Below are positions 12,437 through 26,200 of a stretch of 64,000 nucleotides of DNA, piece after piece. Position 1 is the first letter of the stretch. Each line of letters opens with the position of its first letter. The notes below the pieces were generated by a model. It saw only the letters and a program-made list of their open reading frames with translations, had not been told where the DNA came from and did not search any database. A program made the position numbers and the translations under genes. Origin of the DNA: Rhabdornis inornatus (Eukaryota > Chordata > Aves > Passeriformes > Rhabdornithidae); assembly GCA_013397075.1 (NCBI GenBank), contig VWZS01009726.1, positions 905,810 through 969,809 of the forward strand, in the 5' to 3' direction.

Positions 12437-15400
12437 AGTCAAACAGTGTTCTGCTGTTCTATGTAGACCTGCTGGACCCCACAGCTGAAGATCTCTGTAG
12501 AGCAGATGCTGCGCTCTAGATTTCAGTCTTGGGTCATGTTTCATTTTTCTACATCATTAACACAAACCAATTTAATCCCCTAGAGAAAGAAAGACTAATC
12601 ATCCTTGGTTTGGGGGTTTTGCCTGCTTTGATCTGCATGAGGGAGGAGACAGTTCAAAATGAAACAAGAAACATGAAGCAAATAAGAATGTGTTCCTTGG
12701 GATTAGAGAAGTATCCAGCAGGTCTGCATTTTTCTCTGTGGCTCATCACTTTTTTTTCAGTGGTTGAATAAAATTCTTTGTTCCCTGCCCTGGCAGAAGC
12801 AGGGCAAAGCCCTGCTTATTGGCCTTGTGGTGGTTGTGACACTCTGCCTTGGGGGATGTGGGAAGAGCAGTTCTGTCCCTGAGCTTGACCAAAGAGAAAT
12901 GCAGAGCCTGAGGAGCAGGGAGGGATGGGAGGAGTGGGAGTGAGAAAGCGAATGGGTATTTTGCAGCATCAATGTAGACAGCCAAAAGCAGCCAGGAGCA
13001 GCCTATAACAGAGATTAAAAGAGGCTTCCCAAAGGGCACAGACAGAAGAGTGGAACTTGTTGCTGGCAGCTGGGCTGAGAGCCAGCCTGGAGAATGCATC
13101 CTGTGTTATCCTGGACAGCACTGAAATTTGATGGAGTTTGTGCATCTCCAAATGTGAAACCATCTCTATGTGGTTTTTGAATGCTCTCTGTTAGGACAAG
13201 ATGACAGATCCTCATGCCAAACTCTACCAGATGGGGTCCTGTCACAGCCCTCTGAAATCAAAGCCTTTTCTGCATATTTATTTTTCTCCTTGTTAATCTG
13301 GCATCGTGAATGGGGAGAAAAAGTGTAATTATATTTCTCTGTTTTGGAGATTTCCCTACGCCCACATTCATACTTTAAAGGGAGGATAATCTTTCAGGTA
13401 CATCACGTATATTTTCCCATGGTTTACAGACATCAATCTTATGCTATCTCAAACATTACTTCTATATAATTGGTACAACACAGATGTAATTAATTTTGAA
13501 CATCTAAACATCTCAGTGCATAAAACTTGGACCAAACCAAGTCACATTAAATACATACCTTTTTGTTACCTTTGATAATATCTGTTTACAATCAGTTGTG
13601 ATTTCATTTTCTTGTCTGATTTTCTCAGTTCCTCTACTTTTAAGTTTTATACCAGGGAAGAGATTTTTAAACATATTTAAATATAAAAGCATTTTAATTA
13701 TTGCCCTCCCTTGTGACTTTTTGTTACCTAATATTTATCTAGTGCTCATTTGCTTAAGGTAAATGTTTTATGAAAAAACATTCTTCAAAATATTTTAGTG
13801 ACTCTAGACTTACCAACAAGGCTACATTCAAGCATGGTATATTTAACCAGCAAATTTCGTTATCCATGTGGCTAACAGTGAGCATGGCTGCATCTGCCTC
13901 TTCAATGCTGCTTGCTGAGCCACTGGAAGACTGGGATGTGCTGAGATGGGCAAGGAGAAGCAAAGGGAACCTGGGCAGGTATTCAAGGTTGCCTTTGGCA
14001 GCATGATCCACCCAAGCTGCTAGCCAAGTCCACTTCACATTCACCCGAACAGCACAAATCTTGGTTTAGAAACCCATCATCCTCCTCAGCCCATCCCTGG
14101 AGGACCTGCCTCTCCCTCAGGGCTCTCTGGGAGCAGGGATGAGGACCAGGACACAGTGGGGCTGGCACCTGAGGGCTGCAGCACAAAACTCATGGAAATG
14201 GTGCAAGGGAACAAACACCAGCAGGGTCAGCCTCTTGCCAGAGCACCCAGCTCAGCAGCCATGGTTCTTCCCATCCCACCTGTGCCCAGCTCCCCGGGGG
14301 CCATGGGCATCCTGCCTTTGCCACAACACCTACACTCGACACCGGCTGTTCTCCCTGAAGTTTCAGCTCCCGCTGTTGTTCACCTCCATTACTGCAGGAG
14401 CCATTGCTGGCAGTACTCACACACCGGACTGTGCCAGGCAGATCCTGCCCCTGCTCGGGTGGGGAAGGGCAGCAGTAAGGAGGTGCTGCCACTCCCACTG
14501 GTGCACACTATACCCACCTACCTGTGCACACTGCACCCACCTACCTCCCTCTTACCTGGTGGTGGGGAAGCCCACATCCAGAGCACCATAAACATAAATA
14601 CTACAAACACTATTTCAGGTTCCTCTTGCTCTTTCACACATGCCACCAGCCTCAGCTTCCTCAAGATTATTTCTGTCCATCTGTTCTGTTTTACAGGGAC
14701 GTGCCATCATGTTGTCTCTGCCTGCTCCTTCCCTTTTTCCTCTTTGCTGAGGTCTACGCCTGTTTTTCATCTGAAGCTTACAAAAGAGTTCAGCTCTGAG
14801 TCATGTACTACTCGTATATTGGAACTGTGCCTCCTACATTCCCTTGGCATTTATTTCTGGAATGGGGTCTGCATGCAGGAAGGCTATGGTGAGATATTAA
14901 ATATCCAAAAGCAACCACAGCTGGTGTGGACAGATTCTTAAAGAAAGTATTCAGATGAAACCAAATCAGTTTTGAGTAATTCACATTTTGAAACTAAAGG
15001 CAATAAAACCAAATTAATTAAAAAGAATGAAAATCTAAAACTTTACAGTTGCAGGGGTCAGGATGAAGCATTTTACAGAATTAAAATACATTCACAAAAT
15101 GCCTCATTGTCACCAAAATGATGGAGTTTTAGTCCAACACTGTGTCTGAAAAATGTATATGAGCAAGTACAAGTGCTCTCCAACCAGATCTCAAAAGTGA
15201 TTAATACATCTTGCAGATATTCTTCTAGAACGAAAACAAATAACGTGAAAAGAATTTAAGCTTTTGTGTCTTTATGCTATAACTCTGCTTATTGTAGAGG
15301 ACAATTGAAAATAATATTCTGAGCACCCTGAAGACTTAGAAACTAGCAAGCAAATAAAAGAAGTGCAGACCTACTAACATGACTGTTCTTGTTTCTGCTG

Positions 15401-18400
15401 TTGCTGTTTGTGCTACGTAAGGAGAGGAGAAAAAAGTCCACTTTTTCAGCCTATCCTGTTGTTTTTCAGTCTGATCTCAGAATATTTGAATGCCTGACCA
15501 ATGTGCACATCAGTTCCTCCTGCTTTACACTTTAACCAGCAGTGTTTTTTCCAGCTTATCTGTTATTTTTCCCTCTGTACAACAATCCTCCTTGTTATTA
15601 TGGTGCAAATTTATGAGTCCTGGGGAAGTTCAAAGCAATTTTAAGTGGCAAAACCTCAAAGACAAAGACAGTTCAAAAAAATTTTCAAAATTATGTTCTC
15701 TTTGTCACACAAGGCTCCATTCCTTAGGATCATATGGTGACAAACTGTGTATCTTCCACCCTGCATTGCTCTCACACTCTGCAGACCAAAATAATTTGGT
15801 GATAAGTGAAACACAATGTCTTTCAGAGTAAATCCATTTAATCTCAGGGTTTTGTTCTTCACCCAAGGCTTCAATTATGCTCATGACTATGTTGCCTTAA
15901 GCAAGACTGGTTTCCACAGCAGAACATTTCTTAGAGCAGCCCAAGGCTAACCCACAGACCTTCAGTTGAGGAACTGCTGAGAGATGCCTCTGCCAGGGAG
16001 AAGATAGATGCAACAAGGTTTGTGAAGCAGGTAAGGGCAAGAAATGTCAGGAAGCAACAAAAACAAAGAAGATTCTAGACTTTTTTTTTTTTTTTAAATG
16101 TAGAAGTCCTCTTCACATCTGAAGCTGGCTGGAAGATTTCTGGCTCCTGGTGTATCTGGTTAAAAAAATAAAAGTTGAAGTACGAAGTCTGTTTGAGCAT
16201 TTATATAATACAAGTTCTGATGATACTCTGTGATATAATCAGATAATTTATTAACAGCCCAGGGAACAGAGGAACCCCCATGCCTTAGAGAGGGCCAAGA
16301 AGCCCAACAGCTCCTGCCAGCTATGACCAACTTTAGAAAAGCTCCCTCCACACCCAGTCCCAAGCTGGACCATGGGTATCTAACCAGGACACACCACTGA
16401 GCTCCTCAAACACAAGGATGTCTGTATTCTCCATCCATAAGTGCACACATGTCCTGTCTCCAGTGCTGCATACTGGGATGTGTCTGGAGGATCCACTCCA
16501 CTCATCTCTCACAGAGGTTCTGAGAATTCACTGAACTGGAGCCTTTGAAAAGTGTTGTTGATAGAAGGAAGGGATTTATTCGTCTTCATCTTTCTAAAAG
16601 GTTATGTGCATGTGTGCAGAAACCTTCTGCAATTTTTGGAGCCAAAGCAGAATCAAAAAATACTTTTGTGTCCTAAGGAGAAAAAAAAAACCAAACACGA
16701 GTGAACAAACAATATAAGAAGCAAAGATGGATGCTAACTTGTGGATAACACCTGGTTAGTCGACAGCTGCAACAGAAGTGATAACCCAAGAAAGCATTGG
16801 AGGATGTGTAGGGGTCAGCAGAAAGTGCTGAGGAGCTGATACACTGTATGGACAGCCCACACTTATGCACAACAGGGCACTGGAAAACTTACTTTTCATA
16901 GTCATGGAGGTTGTAACCTGGACTTTGTTAATGGATATAAATGCAAGAGGGCATACAATGACTCAGAAGCTCCAAGTGTTTGGACTCAAAGAGAACTGGC
17001 ATACCAATGAGACACAGGTACATTTTTGCTGGACCTTCAAAAGTTACCTGTCTAAACTGGAGGGGGATTTTGTTGTGGGTTGGTTTTGTTGTTGGTGGTT
17101 TAGTGGGTTTTTTGGTGGAATTTTCAGTGAGGAGGCAGAAGCAGTGTAAATTTATTGCAAGTGAAAAATAATCCATCTTTCTTCCAGCCTCTTCTGGGTA
17201 CTAACCCTTCAGCTGTCCTAAGACTTACACTTACAGATTTAATTTCCTATGTCCCAGACATTACAGAAAGGCAACAAGGTGAGACGGATAGACTCAAATA
17301 TCTCCTAGAAATGAAACAGCTTCTGAAGCAGAGGTGCAGAAGTAAAACAAAATGTACTTTTGCTTCAGGGTATTCTTGATACAAGGTTTTTTTTCTTTTC
17401 ATTGTGGTCCCTCATTTCCCCACCCAGACAAAATGCAGCCATGACAACATGGAAATCCCCTGAGCAGCACAGCTCTGATAATAAGATTATTCATGTTCAA
17501 CAAAAATATTATGTCTGAAAAGACTTTTTCTTTTAGTTTGCTCCAACTGAAACAGGAAAAAAGAAAAAAAAAAGATCAAAGTGATAGCCCACTCAATTAT
17601 AAACAAGACAAATTTAAAGTGAGAAGGTGTCATTTCTGGATAGTGACCAATTTGAACAGGAGAGCCTTTCTTTAATGATATTTCTGTCTGAAAATGAGGC
17701 AGGAATTACCTTGAGGGTTTTTAGAATAATATGACAAGAAAGATTAATAAGAAAAATATTTAAATTCTCAGCTAGTCTAAAGCAAGCAATGGCAAGGCCT
17801 TCAGTATTAGAAATCACCAGGACTCAATCTCACTAATTCAAGTTTGGCTGCAATGTACTTTGGTCAAACACAGGAAACTTGAGCATGAGAGATGAATAGT
17901 ACAAGTAACTGCTAAAGCCCCTTCAGCTGACTCAGAGAGAGGGAATCTCTTGAAGGCATACCGTGTGAATTTAGCAGTGACACAAACTGATCTATAAAAG
18001 AAGTCAAGCCCTCGAGTGAGGGTCAGTCAGCCCATGGTGGTGCCACCTCCAGTGGCTCTGTGGCCCCTGCACCAGCTCCTGCTTTGTGTGGGTGGCCAGG
18101 CAGGTCCCTCTCCTGTTGGTGGGTAGGAGGTATTGTAGAGGTCTGCTGAGCAGACATCTAGCCTGCCTCACCCTGGGCTCTCTCATAATTCAGTGGAGGG
18201 AAATAAATGCATTTAGGGGTTTCGATTTCATCTTTTTAATGTCTGTGTTAGGACGAGATGAATCGTGCTCTTCCCTGCCAGACACAAGTGAAGCAAGGAG
18301 AGTTCTGACGCAGCAATACACCACATGGTAAATGCAGACATGCTGGCCAAAGAGCCCAAACCACCCTTCTGAACCTCCCTAGGCTTAGTGCACCTACAGG

Positions 18401-19117
18401 GAATGCTTTGTGAGGAGACCCAGGAAGGCTCCATAAGGTGGGGCTGGATACATATTCTGGAGATCTTCCAGCCAGCCTTGCTGAACTCTCGTGGAAAGGG
18501 GACCATTTCTTCCTATTAAAACTGGGCAGGGGAGTCCAGAAACAGTGTCTTGGCTACCCAGTGCCCCTTGCCTAGGGCAGCAAGACACACTGCAGGACAG
18601 TCCCTGATGTCCTGGAAAGAAGGAAACTTTTTTAGCTACGAGACCTGAGCTTTCTTCACTTTGGTGAGCATTTTCAATTATTTCCTTGCAAACAAAAAAA
18701 CCTTCCATATTGAGCCTCCTTATTACAGTGTCATAATTTTTCTGTTTGGGCATTTTTACAAATTTTGCCCCCAGTTTCTTTTACACATCCAACCTGAAGC
18801 TTTTTTTGATGCAGCCAGGGCTGTGCCAGAGCTTGCTCTTCTGTTTCAGGCTGTCAGCTCACCTGTAGTTAGCCACATCAGTCGGCCCTGTGCACGGCCC
18901 TGCTTTACGCTTCTAGTGTGTGTCGGCGTATTCAGCCACAGAAAGGGTGCAAAGGAAATACCTAACATCTCTTTGTCTTTCGCTTTCCACCTTTGCTTTG
19001 TCCAAAGCCTGATAAAAATGTGAGATGTGCCACTTTGCTCTTAGGAGCCAGGTTTTGCAGGATTAGTCTTTTAAATCACAGGTTTTTCTGAGTCAGCATT
19101 GCCTCATGCAGGACTTC

Positions 19118-19660
19118 GTAGCATCACAGAAGGTTTGGGGTTGAAACGGACCTTTGAAGATTCCCCTGTTCCAAGTCCCTTGCCATGTACAGGGACACCT
19201 TCCACTAGACCAAGTTCCTCAAAGCTGCACTTGAACACTTCCAGTGATGGGGCAGACACATCTTCTCTAGGCAACCTGTGCCAAAGCCTCACCACCCTCA
19301 CAGGGAAGAATTTCTTCTGCATGCCCAATCTAAATCTACCCTCTTTTATTATAAAAATATTGTCCCTTGTCCTGTCACCACAGACCTTGGTAAATAATTT
19401 CTCCTCATCTTTCTTATAAGCCTCCTTTATATACTGAAAGGCCATGGTAAAATCTCCCCAGAGCCTTCTCTTCTGTGAGATGAACAACCCCAGCTCTCTC
19501 AGCCTGTCTGTGCAGGAGGTGTGTTCCAGCCCTCTCCTCATCTCACTCGCTTCCTTTGGACTTGATTCAACATGCTGTGTCCTTCTTATGTTGGGGCTGA
19601 CTGGAGTGCTCCAGCCAGAGTCTCACAAGAGTAAAGAATCACCCGCTGGCAGTGCTGCTT
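19118..19660 (-). repeat. CR1 LINE 3' half ending about 420 bp upstream of the IL7R TATA box
   Basis: Minus-strand translation shows the C-terminal end of CR1 ORF2: DRLRELGLFISQKRRLWGDF, then FFPVRVVRLWHRLPRE and PSLEVFK. This is the conserved tail of avian CR1 reverse-transcriptase proteins, and it stays open for about 145 codons. The element ends near 19,118 in 3' untranslated sequence. It is oriented against IL7R. Its 5' truncation lies near 19,660. Confidence 0.9.
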
Positions 19661-19989
19661 TTGATCCTGGTAGTCAAATAAACAACAGCAATCATACCTA
19701 ATGTTTCATACCTGGGAGATTTTTCTCCCTTGGACCTGTGCACCTCTCTTGGAAGCAAAGCGGATGTCAGTGCTAAACTATGCCCTTAGGGAACCAGCGG
19801 CAGGAATCCCACCAGGAGCCGGGAGCACTGCCCGTGCACCGTGCTGCCTTTCCCGCCGGCCTTTACCAGGTTTGCCCAGATGAGCCGGCGGGCCTGCTGC
19901 AGAACCTGCTCAGCCCGGGAGCGGGAACCTGTTTCACAGTAAAAGCTCAGCAGCTCTCTTTGCTTTGGCTTCCTGCCCGCTGCCACCAG

Positions 19990-20112
19990 CCGTGCCGTGC
20001 CGTGCCGTGCCGTGCGTAGGCATGTTTACATTTCCCGTGCGGAGGTGCCGCTGCAGGCTGAGGGCTGAGGGCTGAGGGCGCTATAAAGGCTCGGCGCGGC
20101 GCGGCCTTGGCA
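19990..20112 (+). promoter_or_regulatory. IL7R: IL7R core promoter with TATA box
   Basis: TATAAA lies at 20082-20087 in a GC-rich setting, 64 bp before the IL7R start codon, which predicts transcription starting near 20,112 and a short leader. Just upstream are five perfect copies of CGTGC (19991-20015) and three of GGCTGAG (20056-20076). The surrounding 19.8-20.24 kb is the most CpG-rich DNA near the gene. The TATA box and repeats are seen directly; the start site is inferred from normal TATA spacing. Confidence 0.65.
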
Positions 20113-20134
20113 CGCAGCCCCGCTCGCTGCACAC

Positions 20135-20239
20135 ATGCGGCGCGCCCAGCATGGCACAGCCCGGCACTGTGCTCAGCGTCTTCGCCATGGTCCTGCACAC
20201 CGCCCTGGGGGAAAGTGGTTGCACCTCAGCAGACGGTGA
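20135..20239 (+). other. Short upstream ORF overlapping the IL7R start
   Basis: An ATG 16 bases before the IL7R start opens a 34-codon frame, +1 relative to IL7R, that ends at TGA 20237-20239 inside exon 1. Its context is weak (C at -3, C at +4), whereas the IL7R ATG at 20151 has A at -3 and G at +4. Leaky scanning would favour the receptor. If transcription starts near 20,112, this ATG is in the leader. It is probably regulatory or neutral, not a functional peptide. Confidence 0.4.
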
Positions 20240-20241
20240 TG
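20151..20241 (+). CDS. IL7R: IL7R exon 1 (coding part): signal peptide
   Basis: 91 coding nt, starting at the ATG with strong Kozak context and ending in a GTGAGT donor. It encodes a hydrophobic leader (MAQPGTVLSVFAMVLHTALG), probably cleaved near residue 20, and the first residues of the mature chain. It ends in phase 1. Intron 1 (20242-24804) holds a CR1 fragment and a CTGTGT-type microsatellite. Confidence 0.93.
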
Positions 20242-23200
20242 GTGAGTCATTTCATCTTCCTCTTTCCACTCACATACGATCTTAGAAAACCTCAGTTAAG
20301 AGCTCCAGAATGGAACTCTGTTGTTAAATACATTCAGCTGGAGCTGAGGAATACCTGTTTAATTTAATCCCCGAATCTGCTGTCCTTGTATCATTCAAAT
20401 CCACATGAAATAAGGGAAACCATGGCTGTATGCACAGGGCGTGCAGTGCCAGCCCTGTTAATCCTTGTAGCTAGTGTTCCTGTGGGGACTTATGCCTGGG
20501 AACGGGGATACCCTCACGCTTCTGCAGCCCATGGTCACTCTGAGCTGCCAGTAGAGCAGGGTGAGGTTCTGGCTTCTTTGCTCTTGCCGGTCTCCTCCAA
20601 ATAAAACATTTTGATGTAACTCAAACTTGGCCCAAACTGTTCCACTTCAAAAGCCAAACTTTTACGTTTTCTTTAAGCAGTTTCATCAGCTGTATCTGCG
20701 GTGTAGCCCCAGTCTCCGTCATAGCAGGGCTGATGCAGCAACTCAGTCAGGGGGCTCTCACAGCACATCACTAACAGCCCTCATTCCCTACTCAGGAACA
20801 ACACTTTATAAATTAACAACACTTTAAATTCAGCCTTATTGTATTTATGATCTCATTTAGGGAGGTGAAAATTATTTAGCAGTATCAAGATCAAAAACAT
20901 AAATAAGCAGAGTATAAAAACATAATAAGAAGAAATAAAATCACTGTTTCAGCCTGCTATTCATTTTCTCAACATGGAGATGAAAAATTTCATTTAGAAA
21001 TTCAGTCCCAGATCTGCTAAACTCTTATTTGTCTGATACTAAACAAACAGGAATGACAAGAGTTTGTGTACTACACCGGGGGGACACAGGGTATCACTCA
21101 GTTACTGGTAGATTAGAGCTCCACTGTTTGGGAACAAAAGAGTTTTCAGTTTTTAGGAGGAGAAAGGTTGTATTCTTATGCTATCTCTCAGTTAGGGAAT
21201 CTCATTTTTCCCTGGATGTTGTGTATTTTAACACATGTATCTAGACAGTTGTACATGCATATGTATGTACATAGGGTATGCATGATAAGTTTTTTCATTA
21301 AATGAAAACAGGGACTGGCTCAGAACTGCATCTAACCACCCTGGGGTTTTTATTTGCCATTTATTAATATAACTGACAGCTGTTTAGAGCCAGCTTTGGA
21401 AAGCAGCTATGGTGATGGATGTTCAATGCTAGTGATTTACTGTTGGTGTCACTGAAATCTTCAGGCCTTCCCAAAATCAGATATGATCAGTCCTTTGCTT
21501 GTTTTGTCACTAACATGAGTAAATAATGATTTCTGTGTACATGAAAACAGATTCAGAAAATCCCCATTGAGCAATTAGCAGCTTTTATGAGTTCCTTGTG
21601 AATCTTCTGTGTTTGGCCAACAAACTAAATAACCTGGGATAAAATCACCCATGACAGATATTTGACTTCCACTCTTTGCCCTTCTGACTTGCCCTGCCTC
21701 CTTACAAAGTGCCAGTAGCAAACTCAGGCATGAAGTTGGCCTTACGGGCAGAGGAGGAAAGAGCTAATTGCAGCACTTTCCTCCATCTGCTCCTCTCTTC
21801 TGAGCATCAGACTGTCTCCCAGCTGATGTCCCCCAGCCAGGAAGAAGTGATGGAGATCCCCAAAAGGCCTTAGAGAGCTACAGGCAGGGCTAAGGAGGGG
21901 CAGGCAGGGAGGGTGCAGGTGGCACAGGAGGCTTATGGCCAAGGCACCCTCAGTGGTCCTCCTACCCAAACTTGTAGAGTTTATCCAACCCACATCTAAG
22001 CTGTTGTGACTGTAACAGGTTCTGCCTGAATCACATCAGTGCTAGAGGTCTCACATTACGACATCTCCATTGAACCATCCTGGTGGATGCTGTCCAAACC
22101 CAAGATAGAACCATTTCTGTGAAGGACCTGCCATGACTTCAGCTATGAGAGCAGTTTTTATCTCAGTTCAGAATCACTCCTTCCCAAGCCCTGCCTTGAT
22201 TTCAGCAGAGCCAGGTTCATTGCTCTGCCTGGTCTGGCCTTCTCAAGGCAAACATTACAATAGTCTTGTAAATTTTTAATTGAGTGAAGTGTCCTTAGCA
22301 GTATGAGTCATGTCAGACTCACCAAAACCATTCACTTAGCGAACACATTTGTGCGTGGTGGTTCTGAGGTTTAGGGCAGAAGTGAGGCTGAGACTGTGTG
22401 CCTACTTACGTCAGACAAAAAAATTAGTCAGCCCATGAAAAACCATAGCAGAAATAGCATTTCTAATTGCTTACTTAACACTGTTCCTGAGGTTTAATTG
22501 TCATATATTCTATGGTTATTATGTTATTTCCATGAATAAGGAACCGTATAATCGCAATGGAAATGTTAAGTGTCTAAGTGGTAAAGTCAGTTTTCCTTCC
22601 AGTGTGGCACCAAAGCTGCACTACGTTGGTTAAACCTTGAATGGCTGTTTGAACTGCAAGACTAAACCTTTTCTTCTTTTCATTTTGCAACCAAACTGAT
22701 AGAGAATTAATTCAAATTTCTGTAACTTTTCGGCAAATCAGTAGTGAATAGTTGAATTTTTTTAATAAACCATTTATTAATAGGATGATTGTCAGGATTT
22801 TGAGTTGATGCAAAATTTGGTATATATAGTTTGCATATACAGAGATCACCAAGCAGTCATCTAGAAGGGCAGATTAGTCATCCTAACCTTTAAGTTTTGA
22901 TACTGCCTTGAGCATAAAGCAAGTCTACTGGCAGCTGCAAGTAAAATCTTAAGAGAGGCTTAGAATGTGACATACCTGTGCATACCAGCTTTGGTGTATA
23001 TATCTATATAAAATATGGTGGGTTGTTTTCCATTTAAAACAGATTCATTTCAGCTTACTTGGTATCCCCCAGATTTTGAATACACATATTTTTATGTACA
23101 CACTTTTACCCACAGATATGCAACTGTGTATGATAGATATTTCTGTACAAGCATGTCTGCTCTTATGGCACAGGGCTGCACTGGACAAGACTGTCACCTC

Positions 23201-26200
23201 TGAAACTGCTGCAGGACTTGTTACAAAGTTGGGCTGATCTCTGTGTCTCTGTCATGAATGTGATGGTTAAATGCAGCAGCTTTGTACAGCATCTGCTTTT
23301 TCTGTATCTCTCTGTCTGTGCCTGTGTCTGTGTCTCTGTCTCTGTCTGTCTGTGTCTCTGTCTCTGTGCTGTACAGATTCTCCCCTCAAAGCAGCAACAC
23401 TGGTAGAGGACACTGCATTTGTGGTCCTTCAGGGAGATCTGGGCTCCCTGAGCTGTGCTGAGAAGACCAGTAATCATTTCTTAGCACCAGTTGCTCATGG
23501 TAACAAATGGCCACTAAGTATTAGCTCATGGGGGAGAGGTCTCCCTGTGGCTTCTGGATTACTGCAGCATCAGATGCTCCCATCCCATCACAGGTGCTGG
23601 CAGCAGCAGTCCCTGTTCCTAGCCTCTGCCTGAACTGCTTTTGTGTGTTTCTCTGCATTTCTGACTGACTTCTGAACTTCTTCTCTTACTAAAATCTGAC
23701 TGCAGATGCAAGAGTTGACCATCGTTTTCTCTGGGAGGGAGGGATTTTCCATTGGAAATTTTTCAACAGGCCCACTCCATTTGTGAGTCACTGATACCCC
23801 ACAGCAGATAACAACAGGAAAAGGATGAACAGTTTTAAACTGTCCGAAGAGAGATTTAGATTAGATGTTAGGAAGAAACTCTATACTTAGTGAAGCTCTG
23901 GAACAAGCTGCCCTGAGATGTTGTGGATGCCCCATCCCTGGAAAGGTTCAAAGCCGGTTTGGATGGGCGCCTGAGCAAACTGATCCAGTGGGTGTCATTC
24001 CTGCCTGTGGTGGATGAAACTAAATGATCTTTAAGATCCCTCCCCACCCAGATCTTTCTTTGATCCTATGATTCTTTTTCTCAGTGCATCAGGTGCCCCA
24101 CATGGCAAGGACCTGTTTGAGGAATGGGTAGCATAGGACTGAGTGGGGGATCGAGCATAATCCCTTGACTCAGAAAAGAGGTTTATGTATCATGACAACT
24201 ACCCTTAAGCACTGGTGTAAGGAGTCAGAGGCATTTCTGTCCCTAGGATCCATTCGAGGGGTCATGACAATAACCCTTTCCCCACCCACTTGGCTATAGT
24301 GGGTGAGATTTTATTGGCATTTTCTGACAGAGGGGCCTTCTCTCAGAAGCGTCATTTTTTGCATCACTGGCCTCATACCTGCCAAGTGTAGGACTTCAGA
24401 ATTATGCTTATAGTCAAATCATGATTGTGTTATTAGTCATTGAAGTAAATTTGCAGGAAGCCATGCAATCTGGCACAAAGATTAAGATTTCCCTCCTGAG
24501 CCCAAATTCGTGACATTTCAGAAAGCTTTCCAGTACAATCAAAATGTGGCTTAGCTGCCTCATGGCACCAAAACATTCGTGCAAGTGGGTGGACTTCACT
24601 GGCATGCAGGGAGAGCAACCTTGAAAGGTACAAACGGCTTTTAACTTCATTTTGGACGAGGTTTCCCTGCTCCTTACAAAACAGGTGGGTTGATCCTCTT
24701 TCTTTCAGGCAACCACATGAGGAAACAACCTCCTATACAATGGATCTGCAAATCAAATACACTCATGGGTTTACTTCAGTAACATCTTTTGAATACTTTC
24801 TTAGGGACTCTTGGGGATGATGAACCAGACAATTTTGACATTGACTGCTTCAGCCAGCTGGAAATTAAGGACTCCTTTAGCAGCCTGACCTGCAATTTCA
24901 CCGAGCTGCCTCCTTACAACACTAACTACACCCTGTTGCTGTGGTAAGTGCTGTCTGTCCCTCCATAAACACCTGGGAAGTGAAATGCTGAGCACTAGTG
25001 AGTCACGCTGCCACATGCAGGGAAACAGGGACAGCAAAGCTAGACAAAATCCTGCTTCAGAGTGCTTTGCCAAGTTGGAATACTATATACAGCAAAGAAG
25101 AAGAGTTTACTGAAGCAGAATGTAACTCCCTAATGAGAAAAAGAACAAGCTGGAAGGGTCTCTGAAGGGGATTATAATGTCTCCAGTAGTTCTGACCTTG
25201 CCTCTGTTGCTCTGGAATGCCTGTAATACAGATGTAGGCCAGTATGAACTGAGAGCTTTTTACTTTAATTTAAATGGTATTTTTAAAAATGTTTTTGAAG
25301 ACACAAATCCTTGCCATGGAAAATTCTTTAGCAGAAGGTTAATTTTCCACATCTGAGAAAATGCCTTCATCTAGGTTAAGACAAAAAACTCAGCTATTGT
25401 CTTTGCACACAGAGACGTACAAGAAATACATAGAACAAACACACAAACCTCCAACACTCATCAAACACATCAGTCATCTCCACTTCCTACTGAGGCCTTG
25501 AAACTCTTTCCACCCTTTTTTTTCACTGTTGCGCCAAGCTGAAGATCAGATTTTGTTTCTTGAGCATACAGATCCTTTTCTGTTTTTCCTGAAACTGAAA
25601 ATTGTGTGGCAGCCAAAAAAAGAAGTGGCTATTTTCTGTAAATCTTTATATACTAGTCACTAATTAGTTCCATTTTTTTCCTCATAGTTTATTAGAATTT
25701 TTCTGTTTTCATGGGACTTATTATGGGTTTTGACCGAAGTTTTATGGCAGTTCTCAAACATGGGAGCCAAAGAAATGGAAAAAAATGTTCTAAAACCATC
25801 ATGTAATTCCTTCATGGCCAGGCTCATAGTTGACCCTCTATTTGCTGCCGCCTAAGTCAGTAAGAAATTAATCTTTATCTTCAAAGAGCATCAAAACACA
25901 TTGCCCTATATTTTAAAATAGCAATGGAAAGGTAATTTTTAACGATGCAAACATTTTAGTACATACACCTCCAATTAAATAATTGCACTTTATTCTTGAG
26001 AGCTCCATGATGCTTGTGATTCACATCACTTTACTATTGTGCTCAAGGACCACAAGGAAAAAACACTATCAACGTCTCAAACTCCTTATTTGCATTGTAT
26101 TATTTCACGTGGTGTCTCACTTCAGTGAGATGAGTGAAATGAGCAAGCAGGATTAATCCCTTATAGTAAGTAGTCAAGTCATATTAACAGTGAGAAGAAA

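Larger units (their letters stand above)
1..19117. other. Intergenic region upstream of IL7R
   Basis: This AT-rich stretch holds CR1 fragments, a polypurine minisatellite and short A- or T-rich runs, which are listed separately. Open frames are mostly under 100 codons, carry no recognisable domain and lack the exon-like chains seen for IL7R and CAPSL. SPEF2 lies upstream of IL7R in mammals, but I could not recognise any of its exons here. There is a single ambiguous base (N) at 512. Remaining stretches such as 740-4480, 4640-8090, 10510-14100 and 14950-19100 show nothing I can assign. Confidence 0.7.

Noticed and set aside
20135..20239. Upstream ATG as the true IL7R start
   Set aside because: It is in another frame, has a weak context and gives no signal peptide. 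The ATG at 20151 reads straight into the receptor.
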